From: Pelosinus baikalensis
GTDB lineage: Bacteria > Bacillota > Negativicutes > DSM-13327
Reading direction: 5' to 3'
NCBI RefSeq assembly: GCF_020819555.1
Contig: NZ_JAJHJB010000021.1
Span: forward strand, 1-64,000
Length of the DNA: 64,000 nucleotides
Numbering within the stretch: the stretch's first letter is position 1; each line of letters starts with the position of its first letter. Positions 26,288-33,582 of this stretch are shown piece by piece. The translations under genes were made by a program, and so were the position numbers. The notes under the pieces were generated by a model. It saw nothing but the letters and a program-made list of their open reading frames with translations, had not been told where the DNA came from and made no database searches.

Positions 26288-26387
26288 CCAATGGTATCAA
26301 GCCTTAAATAATATTGACTGTCTTTCATCTGTCTGATCAGCACGTATTGAGAAATTGATAGAAATTGGGCAGGAGTTCTACTTTTTT

Positions 26388-26408
26388 CACCGTTACCAAT
26401 GATACGGT
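26388..26408. repeat. ACCGTTACC/TGATACGGT dispersed repeat, copy 1
   Basis: The 21 bases beginning CACCGTTACC and ending TGATACGGT are identical to 29129-29149. A degenerate copy is near 7171-7190. The ends ACCGT/ACGGT are inverted. Confidence 0.65.
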
Positions 26409-26538
26409 TCCCCCCGATTAATCTTAAATACGGTTCTATAAAAAACCCAATCCTACCCCCTAGTCACATTTTTTCAATAGAATCAACAGAACATCCCCTT
26501 GCCTAGACCTGTACCTCTTTATTCGAATTGTGAATCCT

Positions 26539-28887
26539 TTACTTATCCCAAAATGCTTGAATTAATGCATTGAGCTGGTTTACGTTTCGCACTTCCCTAG
26601 AATAACGCCAGTTTGCTGGAAATAGCTTTTTATAATAGTAATTGGAAAATCTCGCATCAATCAAAAGTACTACGCCTTTATCGTCTTCCGAACGAATCAC
26701 ACGCCCAGCTGCTTGTAACACTTTATTCATACCGGGATACATATACGCATATTCATATCCCAGTTCATTTTTCTTTTTAAAATGTTCCATTATAAGATTG
26801 CGCTCTATACATATCTGGGGAAGTCCCACTCCTATAATAGCAGTCCCCAACAGTTTATCACCTTTGAGGTCAATGCCTTCCGAAAAAATGCCCCCTAAAA
26901 CACAGAAGCCAACTAACATACGATTACGATCTGGCTGGAACTGATCTAAGAAATTTTCCCGCTCTTCTTCCGACATGACATTGGTCTGTATCATGGTCTC
27001 GATTTCAGGGTACAACTCTGAAAAGACATGATGCACTTCCTGCATATAGTGATAGGATGGGAAAAAAATTAGATAATTCCCGGTTTTCTGATGGATCACC
27101 AAATGAATATAGTGAGCAATTTCATCATAACTACTTTCGCGATTTTTGAACTTTGTGGATATCTGATCGGCTACCAATAAACATAAATTCTCGGTCTTAA
27201 AGGGCGATGGGAACGCAATTTTTGCATCCGTTGCTTCACCACCCAATATTTCACAAAAATAATCCAACGGAGCCAAGGTCGCTGAGAAAAACACACTGGA
27301 CTTGCCTCTCTTGACTGCTTCACCCAACAACTTGGATGGGTCAAGGCAAAACAGTTTCAGCGTAACCTCTGACGAGGATTTTTCTACGTACGTAATATAG
27401 TGATCATCATAGAACTCTACCATTTTCAAAAATATTAGTACATTAAAATAGAGTTCCAGCAATGCATCATAACCCTCTGTTTTATGATTGTCAGTTAATA
27501 AAGCAGGCGCTTTGTTAACAAACGTCCAAAGCAAAGGATAGATTTCCTCCGGTTGATGCAATTGTGTATAATAACCCTCTTCACTGCATTCCTTTCTCAT
27601 TCCCAGCATAACCGTATTGATTTTACCCAGGGTCTTGCTAATACTATGGCCTTTATAGAGGTTCTTTACCTTCAAGAAAGAGCTTTTTGTTAGTTCTGCA
27701 GAAAACATTTCTCTTGCTCGATCCACCAAATTATGGGCTTCATCAATTAGAAAGGTATAATCACCCTGACTCGTCTGAAAAAATCGTTTTAAATATACTC
27801 TGGGATCAAAAACATAATTGTAATCACAAATAATGCAGTCGGCCCACATGGATAAGTCCAAGGAAAGCTCAAATGGACACACCATATACTTTCGCGAATA
27901 GGCTTCTATCACTTCCCGTGTAAATGCCCTCTCCTTCACAAATACATCTAGAATGACATCATTGACCCGATCATAATGCCCCTTGGCATATTCACAGTTG
28001 TCTGGGTTGCAGATGGTCTTTTCCTTAAAACAGATTTTATCTTTCGCAGTGATCGTAATCGATTTAAAGGCCAAACCACATCCCCGCATGGCATTCACTG
28101 CTTCTTCAGCCACTTGACGAGTGATGGTTTTGGCCGTCAAATAAAAAATCTTGCTCGTTTTATTCTCTCCTATAGCCTTGACGGCAGGAAACAAGGTAGA
28201 AATGGTTTTCCCAATCCCGGTGGGTGCTTGTACAAACAGTTTTTTGTTATCCGAAATGGTTTTATATACGGAAACCGCTAATTCACGCTGGCCTTGGCGG
28301 TATGCTGCAAAAGGAAATTTCAGATTTTTTATGGATGCATCTCGCAACAGATTCCATTCCTTGAGATGTCTCGCCCAAACTAAATAGGTATCCAGCAAGC
28401 CGTAAAAAAACGTTTGTAGCTCCTGCAAACTAACGGTTTCTCTTAATCTTTTTATTTCATCCGTATCAATATTGTAATACGTCAGTTGAATTACGAGCTG
28501 CTCTATATTGTTTTGCTCACCATAAATGAGTCCATAACATTTCGCCTGAGCCCAATGCAGCAGGTTAAAATTCTCATCAATCCGTTCCAAAGGAACAGCC
28601 GTTGTTTTGATTTCATCGATTACCACCTGCTGATCCTCGATAATGATCCCGTCCGCACGGCCTTCTACAAGAAATAAAAACTCTTTGTATTTCATTTCAT
28701 ATTTCAATTGGGCTTCTGCTAAATAATTCTCGCCACCAGCCTTTTGAAGCTTTTGGTGTATTCTGGTTCCTTCTACCGCTCTGCTAGTACCCACAAAGCG
28801 AGTATCAATATCACCCGAACGCAAGGTATACTCTACTAAGTTTTTTACTGATATGCGAACTACATCCGATGTCATGTAAGCTACCAC
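26539..28887 (-). CDS. XPD/DinG-family helicase with N-terminal nuclease-like domain
   Basis: The 782-residue protein starts with a Cas4/RecB-like region (residues about 1-190) with GRADGIIIEDQQVVIDEIKTT, a PD-(D/E)xK-type core. It continues with superfamily 2 helicase motifs: Walker A QAPTGIGKT, DEAH box LIDEAHNL, motif VI QAAGRVIRS. Four cysteines (CFKEKTIC, CNPDNC region and CPFE) fit the XPD 4Fe-4S domain. It likely unwinds DNA 5'-3' in repair. Start may be GTG 28887 or ATG 28875. A partial copy of its 3' end is at 21394-21568. Confidence 0.88.
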   Translation of the reverse strand: MVAYMTSDVVRISVKNLVEYTLRSGDIDTRFVGTSRAVEGTRIHQKLQKAGGENYLAEAQLKYEMKYKEFLFLVEGRADGIIIEDQQVVIDEIKTTAVPLERIDENFNLLHWAQAKCYGLIYGEQNNIEQLVIQLTYYNIDTDEIKRLRETVSLQELQTFFYGLLDTYLVWARHLKEWNLLRDASIKNLKFPFAAYRQGQRELAVSVYKTISDNKKLFVQAPTGIGKTISTLFPAVKAIGENKTSKIFYLTAKTITRQVAEEAVNAMRGCGLAFKSITITAKDKICFKEKTICNPDNCEYAKGHYDRVNDVILDVFVKERAFTREVIEAYSRKYMVCPFELSLDLSMWADCIICDYNYVFDPRVYLKRFFQTSQGDYTFLIDEAHNLVDRAREMFSAELTKSSFLKVKNLYKGHSISKTLGKINTVMLGMRKECSEEGYYTQLHQPEEIYPLLWTFVNKAPALLTDNHKTEGYDALLELYFNVLIFLKMVEFYDDHYITYVEKSSSEVTLKLFCLDPSKLLGEAVKRGKSSVFFSATLAPLDYFCEILGGEATDAKIAFPSPFKTENLCLLVADQISTKFKNRESSYDEIAHYIHLVIHQKTGNYLIFFPSYHYMQEVHHVFSELYPEIETMIQTNVMSEEERENFLDQFQPDRNRMLVGFCVLGGIFSEGIDLKGDKLLGTAIIGVGLPQICIERNLIMEHFKKKNELGYEYAYMYPGMNKVLQAAGRVIRSEDDKGVVLLIDARFSNYYYKKLFPANWRYSREVRNVNQLNALIQAFWDK

Positions 28888-29166
28888 CTCACTTCCTGTC
28901 CCATGTTTAAACCTTTAAAGTGTAAAATCCAATTTTAAAAGTGCTTTCCACTAATTCCACGCCAGTCAGCCTATCCCTTTAAATGTTTTAAGGAAAAATA
29001 ACCCAGAAATTACAGACCCATAAAATTCCATGACTAGCACCCTTGATTTTCTTCATCTTTCTCAACTCATGTCTCTTTGTCCTCTTTCAAGACTTTACGA
29101 TTAATCCAATCATCAATTTAAGACTTACACCGTTACCAATGATACGGTGCGTTCGTGCCCAACAGA
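28888..29166. other. Gene-free start of a 1.4-kb spacer
   Basis: I see no coding region here. It carries the second copy of the ACCGTTACC/TGATACGGT repeat at 29129-29149. Confidence 0.5.
29129..29149. repeat. ACCGTTACC/TGATACGGT dispersed repeat, copy 2
   Basis: It is identical over 21 bases to 26388-26408 and lies just outside the small Fur-controlled unit. Confidence 0.65.
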
Positions 29167-29214
29167 ATTTTAAAATCCCAGAAGCCACTTTGAAGGCTTC
29201 TGGGATTTTAAAAT
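29167..29214. terminator. Strong hairpin terminator of the Fur-controlled unit
   Basis: Perfect 20-bp arms (29167-29186 and 29195-29214) with an 8-base loop. The GC core CCCAGAAGCC/GGCTTCTGGG is flanked by A/T runs, so it can terminate in both directions. It closes the minus-strand unit started at 29.48 kb. Confidence 0.8.
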
Positions 29215-29260
29215 TGGTTTATTTATCGACCGTTAGTCAGGTAATTAATTACAAAACTCT

Positions 29261-29401
29261 CTACAAAAAACTTGTCCCCACAGCTAGTGCAAGTACAATG
29301 GCCAAGGAAACTAGAAATGGCTTCATCGGTGACGATAAGACACTACTAAATTCTCTGTCTTCTTTATGTTCATAGCAATATACACCTTAACAAGTTTTCA
29401 T
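29261..29401 (-). pseudogene. Small membrane protein ORF with an in-frame stop
   Basis: ATG 29399-29401 (behind AAAGGA) opens MKTC, then TAA, and the same frame continues for 41 codons: GVYCYEHKEDREFSSVLSSP then a hydrophobic segment KPFLVSLAIVLALAVGTSFL and a stop at 29261-29263. An internal ATG could give a 21-residue peptide. It sits between a Fur-box promoter and a strong terminator, so it is transcribed. It may be a broken gene for a small iron-regulated membrane protein, or the unit may act as an RNA. Confidence 0.55.
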
Positions 29402-29483
29402 TATGATCAATCCTTTCTTATAATCATTCTCTCTTATCTAAAATCCCTACTCGGAGATTAAATGTGTTTGTTTGATTACTTTT

Positions 29484-29512
29484 ATTATATGATGATAATG
29501 ATTATCTGTAAA
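29484..29512 (-). promoter_or_regulatory. Promoter with embedded Fur box
   Basis: On the minus strand TTTACA (29507-29512), a 17-base spacer and TATAAT (29484-29489) form a near-consensus sigma-A promoter. The spacer and -35 contain a 7-1-7 Fur box, TGATAAT-G-ATTATCT on the plus strand (29493-29507). Fur would block this promoter when iron is sufficient. Confidence 0.85.
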
Positions 29513-29544
29513 GTATTGTTATTTCATGCTTTGTTTTTTATTAA

Positions 29545-29568
29545 GTTGTCAAAAAAGTACCGTCCCCA
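29545..29568. repeat. REP-like interspersed motif, copy 2
   Basis: GTTGTC, six A's and GTACCGTCCCC; the partner of 78-102 with one base change. Confidence 0.5.
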
Positions 29569-29699
29569 CTACCCCTCCATATCAGGGCATGAAAAGAAAC
29601 ACGGTGTCTCATGATCTTGATCTTGCATTTTTCAAATAAGTCAATTGCTAAAAAACTCAAGCATGAGCGAAATTCTCCCATGACTCTATCTAAATAGCC

Positions 29700-29770
29700 G
29701 GAAAGGGTCAATGTTATTATAAGCGGAGGTTAAGTAACACGGCGCAGTGTTAATAACATTGACCCTTTCC
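29700..29770. repeat. Perfect 20-bp inverted repeat (REP/BIME-like)
   Basis: Arms 29700-29719 and 29751-29770 are exact reverse complements, separated by 31 bases. One arm plus five spacer bases recurs at 7317-7341. No T tract follows, so it looks like a mobile repeat, not a terminator. Confidence 0.75.
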
Positions 29771-29837
29771 CTCCATACAGCAAAGAATATCCTCCTAAAA
29801 AGAACGGCTCATTCTCTACCTTGCCTAACACAAAAAT

Positions 29838-29869
29838 CGCCCTATCCTCAACACTCTTAGGATAGGGCG
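29838..29869 (-). terminator. Intrinsic terminator, repeated family copy 1
   Basis: CGCCCTATCCT and AGGATAGGGCG (29838-29848 and 29859-29869) followed on the minus strand by ATTTTTG. It lies right after the 36-codon gene. Similar hairpins lie at 30149-30186 and 38514-38554. Confidence 0.85.
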
Positions 29870-29880
29870 GTTATCATATT

Positions 29881-29991
29881 TTATTTTTTCTTTTGTTGAA
29901 ACTTAGCTTTACCTGTTGCCGTTAAGTAGATAGCATATATTATAAAAACTAGACATAACCCAACTGATCCGTATTTTATTAATTCATACAT
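29881..29991 (-). CDS. 36-residue single-helix membrane peptide
   Basis: ATG 29989-29991 lies 8 bases after AAGGCGG. The product has a short N-terminus, one membrane helix (SVGLCLVFIIYAIYL) and a basic tail ending KFQQKKK. A strong terminator follows 12 bases after the stop. The complete gene architecture argues for a real peptide. Small accessory subunits of transporters or oxidases look similar, but I do not recognise a specific family and no partner gene is adjacent. Confidence 0.6.
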   Translation of the reverse strand: MYELIKYGSVGLCLVFIIYAIYLTATGKAKFQQKKK

Positions 29992-30148
29992 ATATTATTC
30001 CGCCTTTCGAAACTGAAAATTAAATTGAATTTAATATATAAAGTACTAAATTCGCAATTAGTATATAATATAATAATTTAAAATATTTTTCAACATAAAT
30101 ATCCCTCTTCGATCAAAATTATCCATTTATGTAGAACTTCACCAAAAA

Positions 30149-30186
30149 ACCACCCCTCCCCTCAACACTCTGAGGATAGGGGCGGT
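30149..30186 (-). terminator. Intrinsic terminator, repeated family copy 2
   Basis: The stem ACCACCCCTCCCCTCA with TGAGGATAGGGGCGGT (30149-30164, 30171-30186) is followed on the minus strand by six T's. It probably ends the LysR transcript. The piece between (30195-30312) encodes only a short open tail with no start. Confidence 0.8.
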
Positions 30187-30312
30187 TATCATTTTATTAA
30201 TCACAGGTTTAGAGTGAGCTCATGGAGGTTATTTATTCTCTGGCACCATTAATTTAATTCCTACTGTTACAGGTGAAGTCCTTGTTGTCCTAACCTGAAG
30301 AAGTCAAGAAAG

Positions 30313-31218
30313 TCACTCATTGTGTTTTGTTGCTGATAACGTTTTATGCATTTCCTGTTCTATCAGTTTTATGAACTCTTTTAACAAAGGAGAAAGCCAC
30401 TTATTTTTATGATAGATCAGTTGAGTACTAACTTTATCTTCTAAAGATAAATCAAGCTCAAAAAAACTTATTTGTCCAGACTGAATTTCACGTTGAACAG
30501 TGCTATAGGGCAAAATGCTAACTCCAGAGTTTATTACTATACTTTGTTTTATAGCTTCTATGCTTAGCGCTTCAATACTATTTTTTCTTGACTCTAAATA
30601 ACCACCTAAGTATTTTTCAAATACATTCCGATAACTGCAATCATTTTTAGGATATATGAACACAAAGTTCTTATTTTTCAAATCATCTAATGAATGCAGA
30701 TTTTGACCTAGTCCCACTATGCCCATTTTTTCTTCGACCAAATCTATCGCTACTAAATTAGCATTGTCATGCTGTCGCTGCATAACAAATAGCAAATCGA
30801 TTTCTCCAGTTAATAACTTGTCAATTAGCTCAGACTTCTGACCTAAGACTTGAATTATCTTTATTTGAGGAAAAATTTGTTGAAACTGATTCATGATTGG
30901 CTGTAATCGATATAAGGCTACAGATTCCTGAGCACCTATTCTAATGGTACTTTCATTGACATTCTTTCCATTTTTCAATGTTTCAATTTTTTCATGTGCC
31001 TTTACTATGACATCAGCAATAGAAAGCAACTCATTACCTAATTCAGTTATTACGATATTTTTGCCTATTCTCTCAAACACTTTTCCATTCAATTCTTTTT
31101 CAATCGCTTGAATATGTATGGTTAACGTTGATTGAGAGTAACGTAATTCATCACTGGCTTTTGTAAAGCTTCCCAGCCGTGCAATTGTTTTTAATGTAAC
31201 CAAATGCCTAATATCCAT
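30313..31218 (-). CDS. LysR-family transcriptional regulator
   Basis: The product is 301 residues from ATG 31216-31218, which gives the usual LysR beginning (MDIRHLVTLKTIARLGSFTKA); the upstream in-frame start at 31230 is less likely. The helix-turn-helix spans residues about 15-60 (ELRYSQSTLTIHIQAIE) and the LysR substrate domain follows. It diverges from the phzF-like gene at 31389 and is its likely activator. Confidence 0.9.
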   Translation of the reverse strand: MDIRHLVTLKTIARLGSFTKASDELRYSQSTLTIHIQAIEKELNGKVFERIGKNIVITELGNELLSIADVIVKAHEKIETLKNGKNVNESTIRIGAQESVALYRLQPIMNQFQQIFPQIKIIQVLGQKSELIDKLLTGEIDLLFVMQRQHDNANLVAIDLVEEKMGIVGLGQNLHSLDDLKNKNFVFIYPKNDCSYRNVFEKYLGGYLESRKNSIEALSIEAIKQSIVINSGVSILPYSTVQREIQSGQISFFELDLSLEDKVSTQLIYHKNKWLSPLLKEFIKLIEQEMHKTLSATKHNE

Positions 31219-31388
31219 GATACACCTCATAAAATCACTTCAGAATCCTTGATCAATTTTCTCACAAGACATTCCCTATTACTATTTTCAATACTTACAT
31301 TTAATAAATTGAATTTTACTTATGTCCAGTTTACCACTAATATAACAAGTAAGAAAAGCAAAATTACTAGCTTGAGGAGGCATAATTG

Positions 31389-32288
31389 ATGAAAGTATAT
31401 ACAGTCTATCAAATCGATGCGTTTACATCTGAAAAATTTAGTGGGAATCCTGCTGGCGTAATCACAAGTGCACAAGGATTATCCGAACTTGATATGCAGC
31501 GTATAGCGCGAGAACTTAATAATTCTGAGACGGTTTTCATTTTTCCACCCGATGACGCAAGTCACGATGTGAAACTTAGATATTTTACGCCAACGACTGA
31601 AGTACCTTCGTGTGGGCACGCCACCATTGCAGCTCATTACGCTCGCTCCATAGAAAATCAACTCGGATCGGAAAGGGTCATTCAGAAAATAGGGATTGGT
31701 ATTTTACCGATCGATATTGTAAAAAATAACAATTATACAATATGGATGACGCAAGGATCTATCGAATTTTCTGAGCCCCTTTCCACTAAAGATCGTGAAC
31801 TCTTATTATCATCCCTCGGTCTAGCAGAAGAGGAAATAGACGAGCGCTGTCCAATTCAGATCGTTTCTACAGGACACTCAAAAGTAATGATTGGGATTAA
31901 ATCCATAGCAACGCTTCATAATTTATCTCCTAATATGAGCATGTTAAGTAACTTAAGTAAATCCATTGGCTGTAATGGTTATTATGTCTTTACTTTTGCA
32001 TCCCGCCCCAGTACTATTTTAACCCATGGCAGAATGTTTGCACCGGCTATTGGTATTTCCGAAGATCCCGTAACGGGAAATGCCATCGGCCCACTTGGAG
32101 CCTATCTCGTTAAGCACGGATTAGTTGAACATGACAACTCCTTGTTTTCGTTCACGGGGATTCAGGGAGAAGCTATTGGACGTGTTGGAACAGTAGATGT
32201 AAAGGTAAAAATAGAAAATGGTGAACCAACACAGGTTCAGATAGGTGGTACAGCCGTTATTGTATTTAAAACACAAGTAGAAATATAA
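31389..32288 (+). CDS. PhzF-family isomerase/epimerase-like protein
   Basis: The 299-residue protein has the PhzF pattern: VYQIDAFTSEKFSGNPAGV at the start, the catalytic Glu in LNNSETVFI, PSCGHATIAAHY, and a second lobe with GISEDPVTGNAIGPLGAY. Family members isomerise small metabolites by proton transfer; the substrate here is unknown and there is no phenazine cluster. The start is ATG 31389 with GAGGAGG eight bases upstream. A LysR gene diverges from it. Confidence 0.9.
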   Translation: MKVYTVYQIDAFTSEKFSGNPAGVITSAQGLSELDMQRIARELNNSETVFIFPPDDASHDVKLRYFTPTTEVPSCGHATIAAHYARSIENQLGSERVIQKIGIGILPIDIVKNNNYTIWMTQGSIEFSEPLSTKDRELLLSSLGLAEEEIDERCPIQIVSTGHSKVMIGIKSIATLHNLSPNMSMLSNLSKSIGCNGYYVFTFASRPSTILTHGRMFAPAIGISEDPVTGNAIGPLGAYLVKHGLVEHDNSLFSFTGIQGEAIGRVGTVDVKVKIENGEPTQVQIGGTAVIVFKTQVEI

Positions 32289-32333
32289 TTACTAAACAAA
32301 AGAAGTATCAGCATTACGCTCAAAGAACGTAAG

Positions 32334-32372
32334 AAAAAAGCCAACACAATGTTTCCTTGTCTTGGCTTTTTT
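32334..32372. terminator. Bidirectional terminator
   Basis: A-run, GCCAACACAA (32340-32349), loop, TTGTCTTGGC (32357-32366), T-run. It serves the convergent PhzF and DapB-like genes. Confidence 0.88.
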
Positions 32373-32469
32373 TCAGCATATAGGCGGTTATTTCTTTTTT
32401 ATGATCAAAACCTATCATCATACCACTCCCTGCTTCTCTTCTGAGCATGTCGAATTACATTTATGGAGT

Positions 32470-33237
32470 TTAATATACAGGAATATTTTGTCTGAACATC
32501 TCGGCAATGATCGTTTCCATGGTATACATTCCTGGAGGCTTTCCAATAAGAAATTTTATTGCAAAAATAGCCCCCTGACCAAAGGCTGCTCTGCTTATGC
32601 TTTCATGGGACAACCGTATGGTCTGATTTGGCATCCCGAAGATGATTTCATGACGGCCAACAATTCCGCCAACACGAATTGAATTTAAGTGTTCTTCTAC
32701 ATTGAGGCCAAGCGAGTTTGCAATTTTTTGTGCTGTTCCCGATACTTCTTTTTTGCCTTTAAAATGTTCCTCTACAATTTCTATATCGGCATGAGGAGCT
32801 ATTTTCTGCAAAATCTGGGCCGCTACCATCAGCACATTAATCCCCAATGTTATATTGGGAGAATAAAGTACGGTCGTACACTGTGCAAAGGACTTCAACA
32901 GATCTAGTTCCTCCTGTTCATATTTTGAGATGGCAGATATAATTGTAATTCCCGCTTCCGCTGCTCTTTTATATAAATAAATCCCTGTAGAATCCGAAAA
33001 ATCTATAAGAGCATCTACTGGTCTTTCTAAAAAAAAGTCTTCGCCAATGTCTTCACCAGTAAAAATCTCACCTGCATCAAACTCATATCCCAACAGTCGA
33101 CTGGCATATTTATGATGATCATCGTGACTTTTACGCACTACCCACACTAGCGTGAATAGATTGTCATTCAAGAATTCGCTGGCGATAACTTTACCAGTTT
33201 TCCCAAAACCAAAAACACCAATCTTGATTTTCTCCAT
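32470..33237 (-). CDS. Dihydrodipicolinate reductase-like protein (DapB family)
   Basis: The 255-residue protein has an N-terminal nucleotide-binding motif (GVFGFGKTGKVI) and a C-terminal DapB-type domain with EEHFKGKKEVSGTA. In DapB this segment is normally E-HH-xx-K-DAPSGTA: the first His and the Lys are present, but the second His is Phe and DAPSG is EVSG. It could be a true but divergent dapB or a paralogue with another substrate. It stands alone, not in a lysine operon. Confidence 0.75.
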   Translation of the reverse strand: MEKIKIGVFGFGKTGKVIASEFLNDNLFTLVWVVRKSHDDHHKYASRLLGYEFDAGEIFTGEDIGEDFFLERPVDALIDFSDSTGIYLYKRAAEAGITIISAISKYEQEELDLLKSFAQCTTVLYSPNITLGINVLMVAAQILQKIAPHADIEIVEEHFKGKKEVSGTAQKIANSLGLNVEEHLNSIRVGGIVGRHEIIFGMPNQTIRLSHESISRAAFGQGAIFAIKFLIGKPPGMYTMETIIAEMFRQNIPVY

Positions 33238-33503
33238 TATAAATCCTCCTTTAACTACAATTCTTTCTAAAAAGAAAAGATGAGGCCCGTTGTGCAGACT
33301 CCACCTATAACTTGCTTACAATATTCATTTCTATACGCTGAATTATTAACCAGCTTCATTCTTACTATAATCCATACATACTTAAAATACATTTTTCTCC
33401 TAACAATCTATCTTAAATGCAAAGTTGTTAGTTGTTTATATACTATATTATTTCACTAATAAAATCAAGATTTATTTTAACACACTCATGGCAGATGCAA
33501 GGC
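33238..33503. other. Gene-free spacer
   Basis: It is an AT-rich region upstream of the DapB-like gene; GGAGG just before its ATG is the only signal seen. Confidence 0.4.
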
Positions 33504-33534
33504 AAAAGGAGCCTGTCGATGACAGGCTCCTTTT
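33504..33534. terminator. Terminator after RNase J
   Basis: AAAAGGAGCCTGTC (33504-33517), loop GAT, GACAGGCTCCTTTT (33521-33534), a perfect 14-bp stem downstream of the RNase J stop. Confidence 0.85.
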
Positions 33535-33582
33535 GAAAGTTTGCAGCATAGATACTTACATCTACCTGCACAATAAATATTT

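Noticed and set aside
26539..28887. CRISPR-Cas locus because of the Cas4-like domain
   Set aside because: No repeats with regular spacers and no cas gene in the window.
29043..29375. 110-codon plus-strand ORF
   Set aside because: No ribosome-binding site or family pattern; it is antisense to the Fur-controlled unit and crosses the terminator hairpin.
31389..32288. Phenazine biosynthesis
   Set aside because: PhzF-like proteins are widespread and no other phz gene is present.
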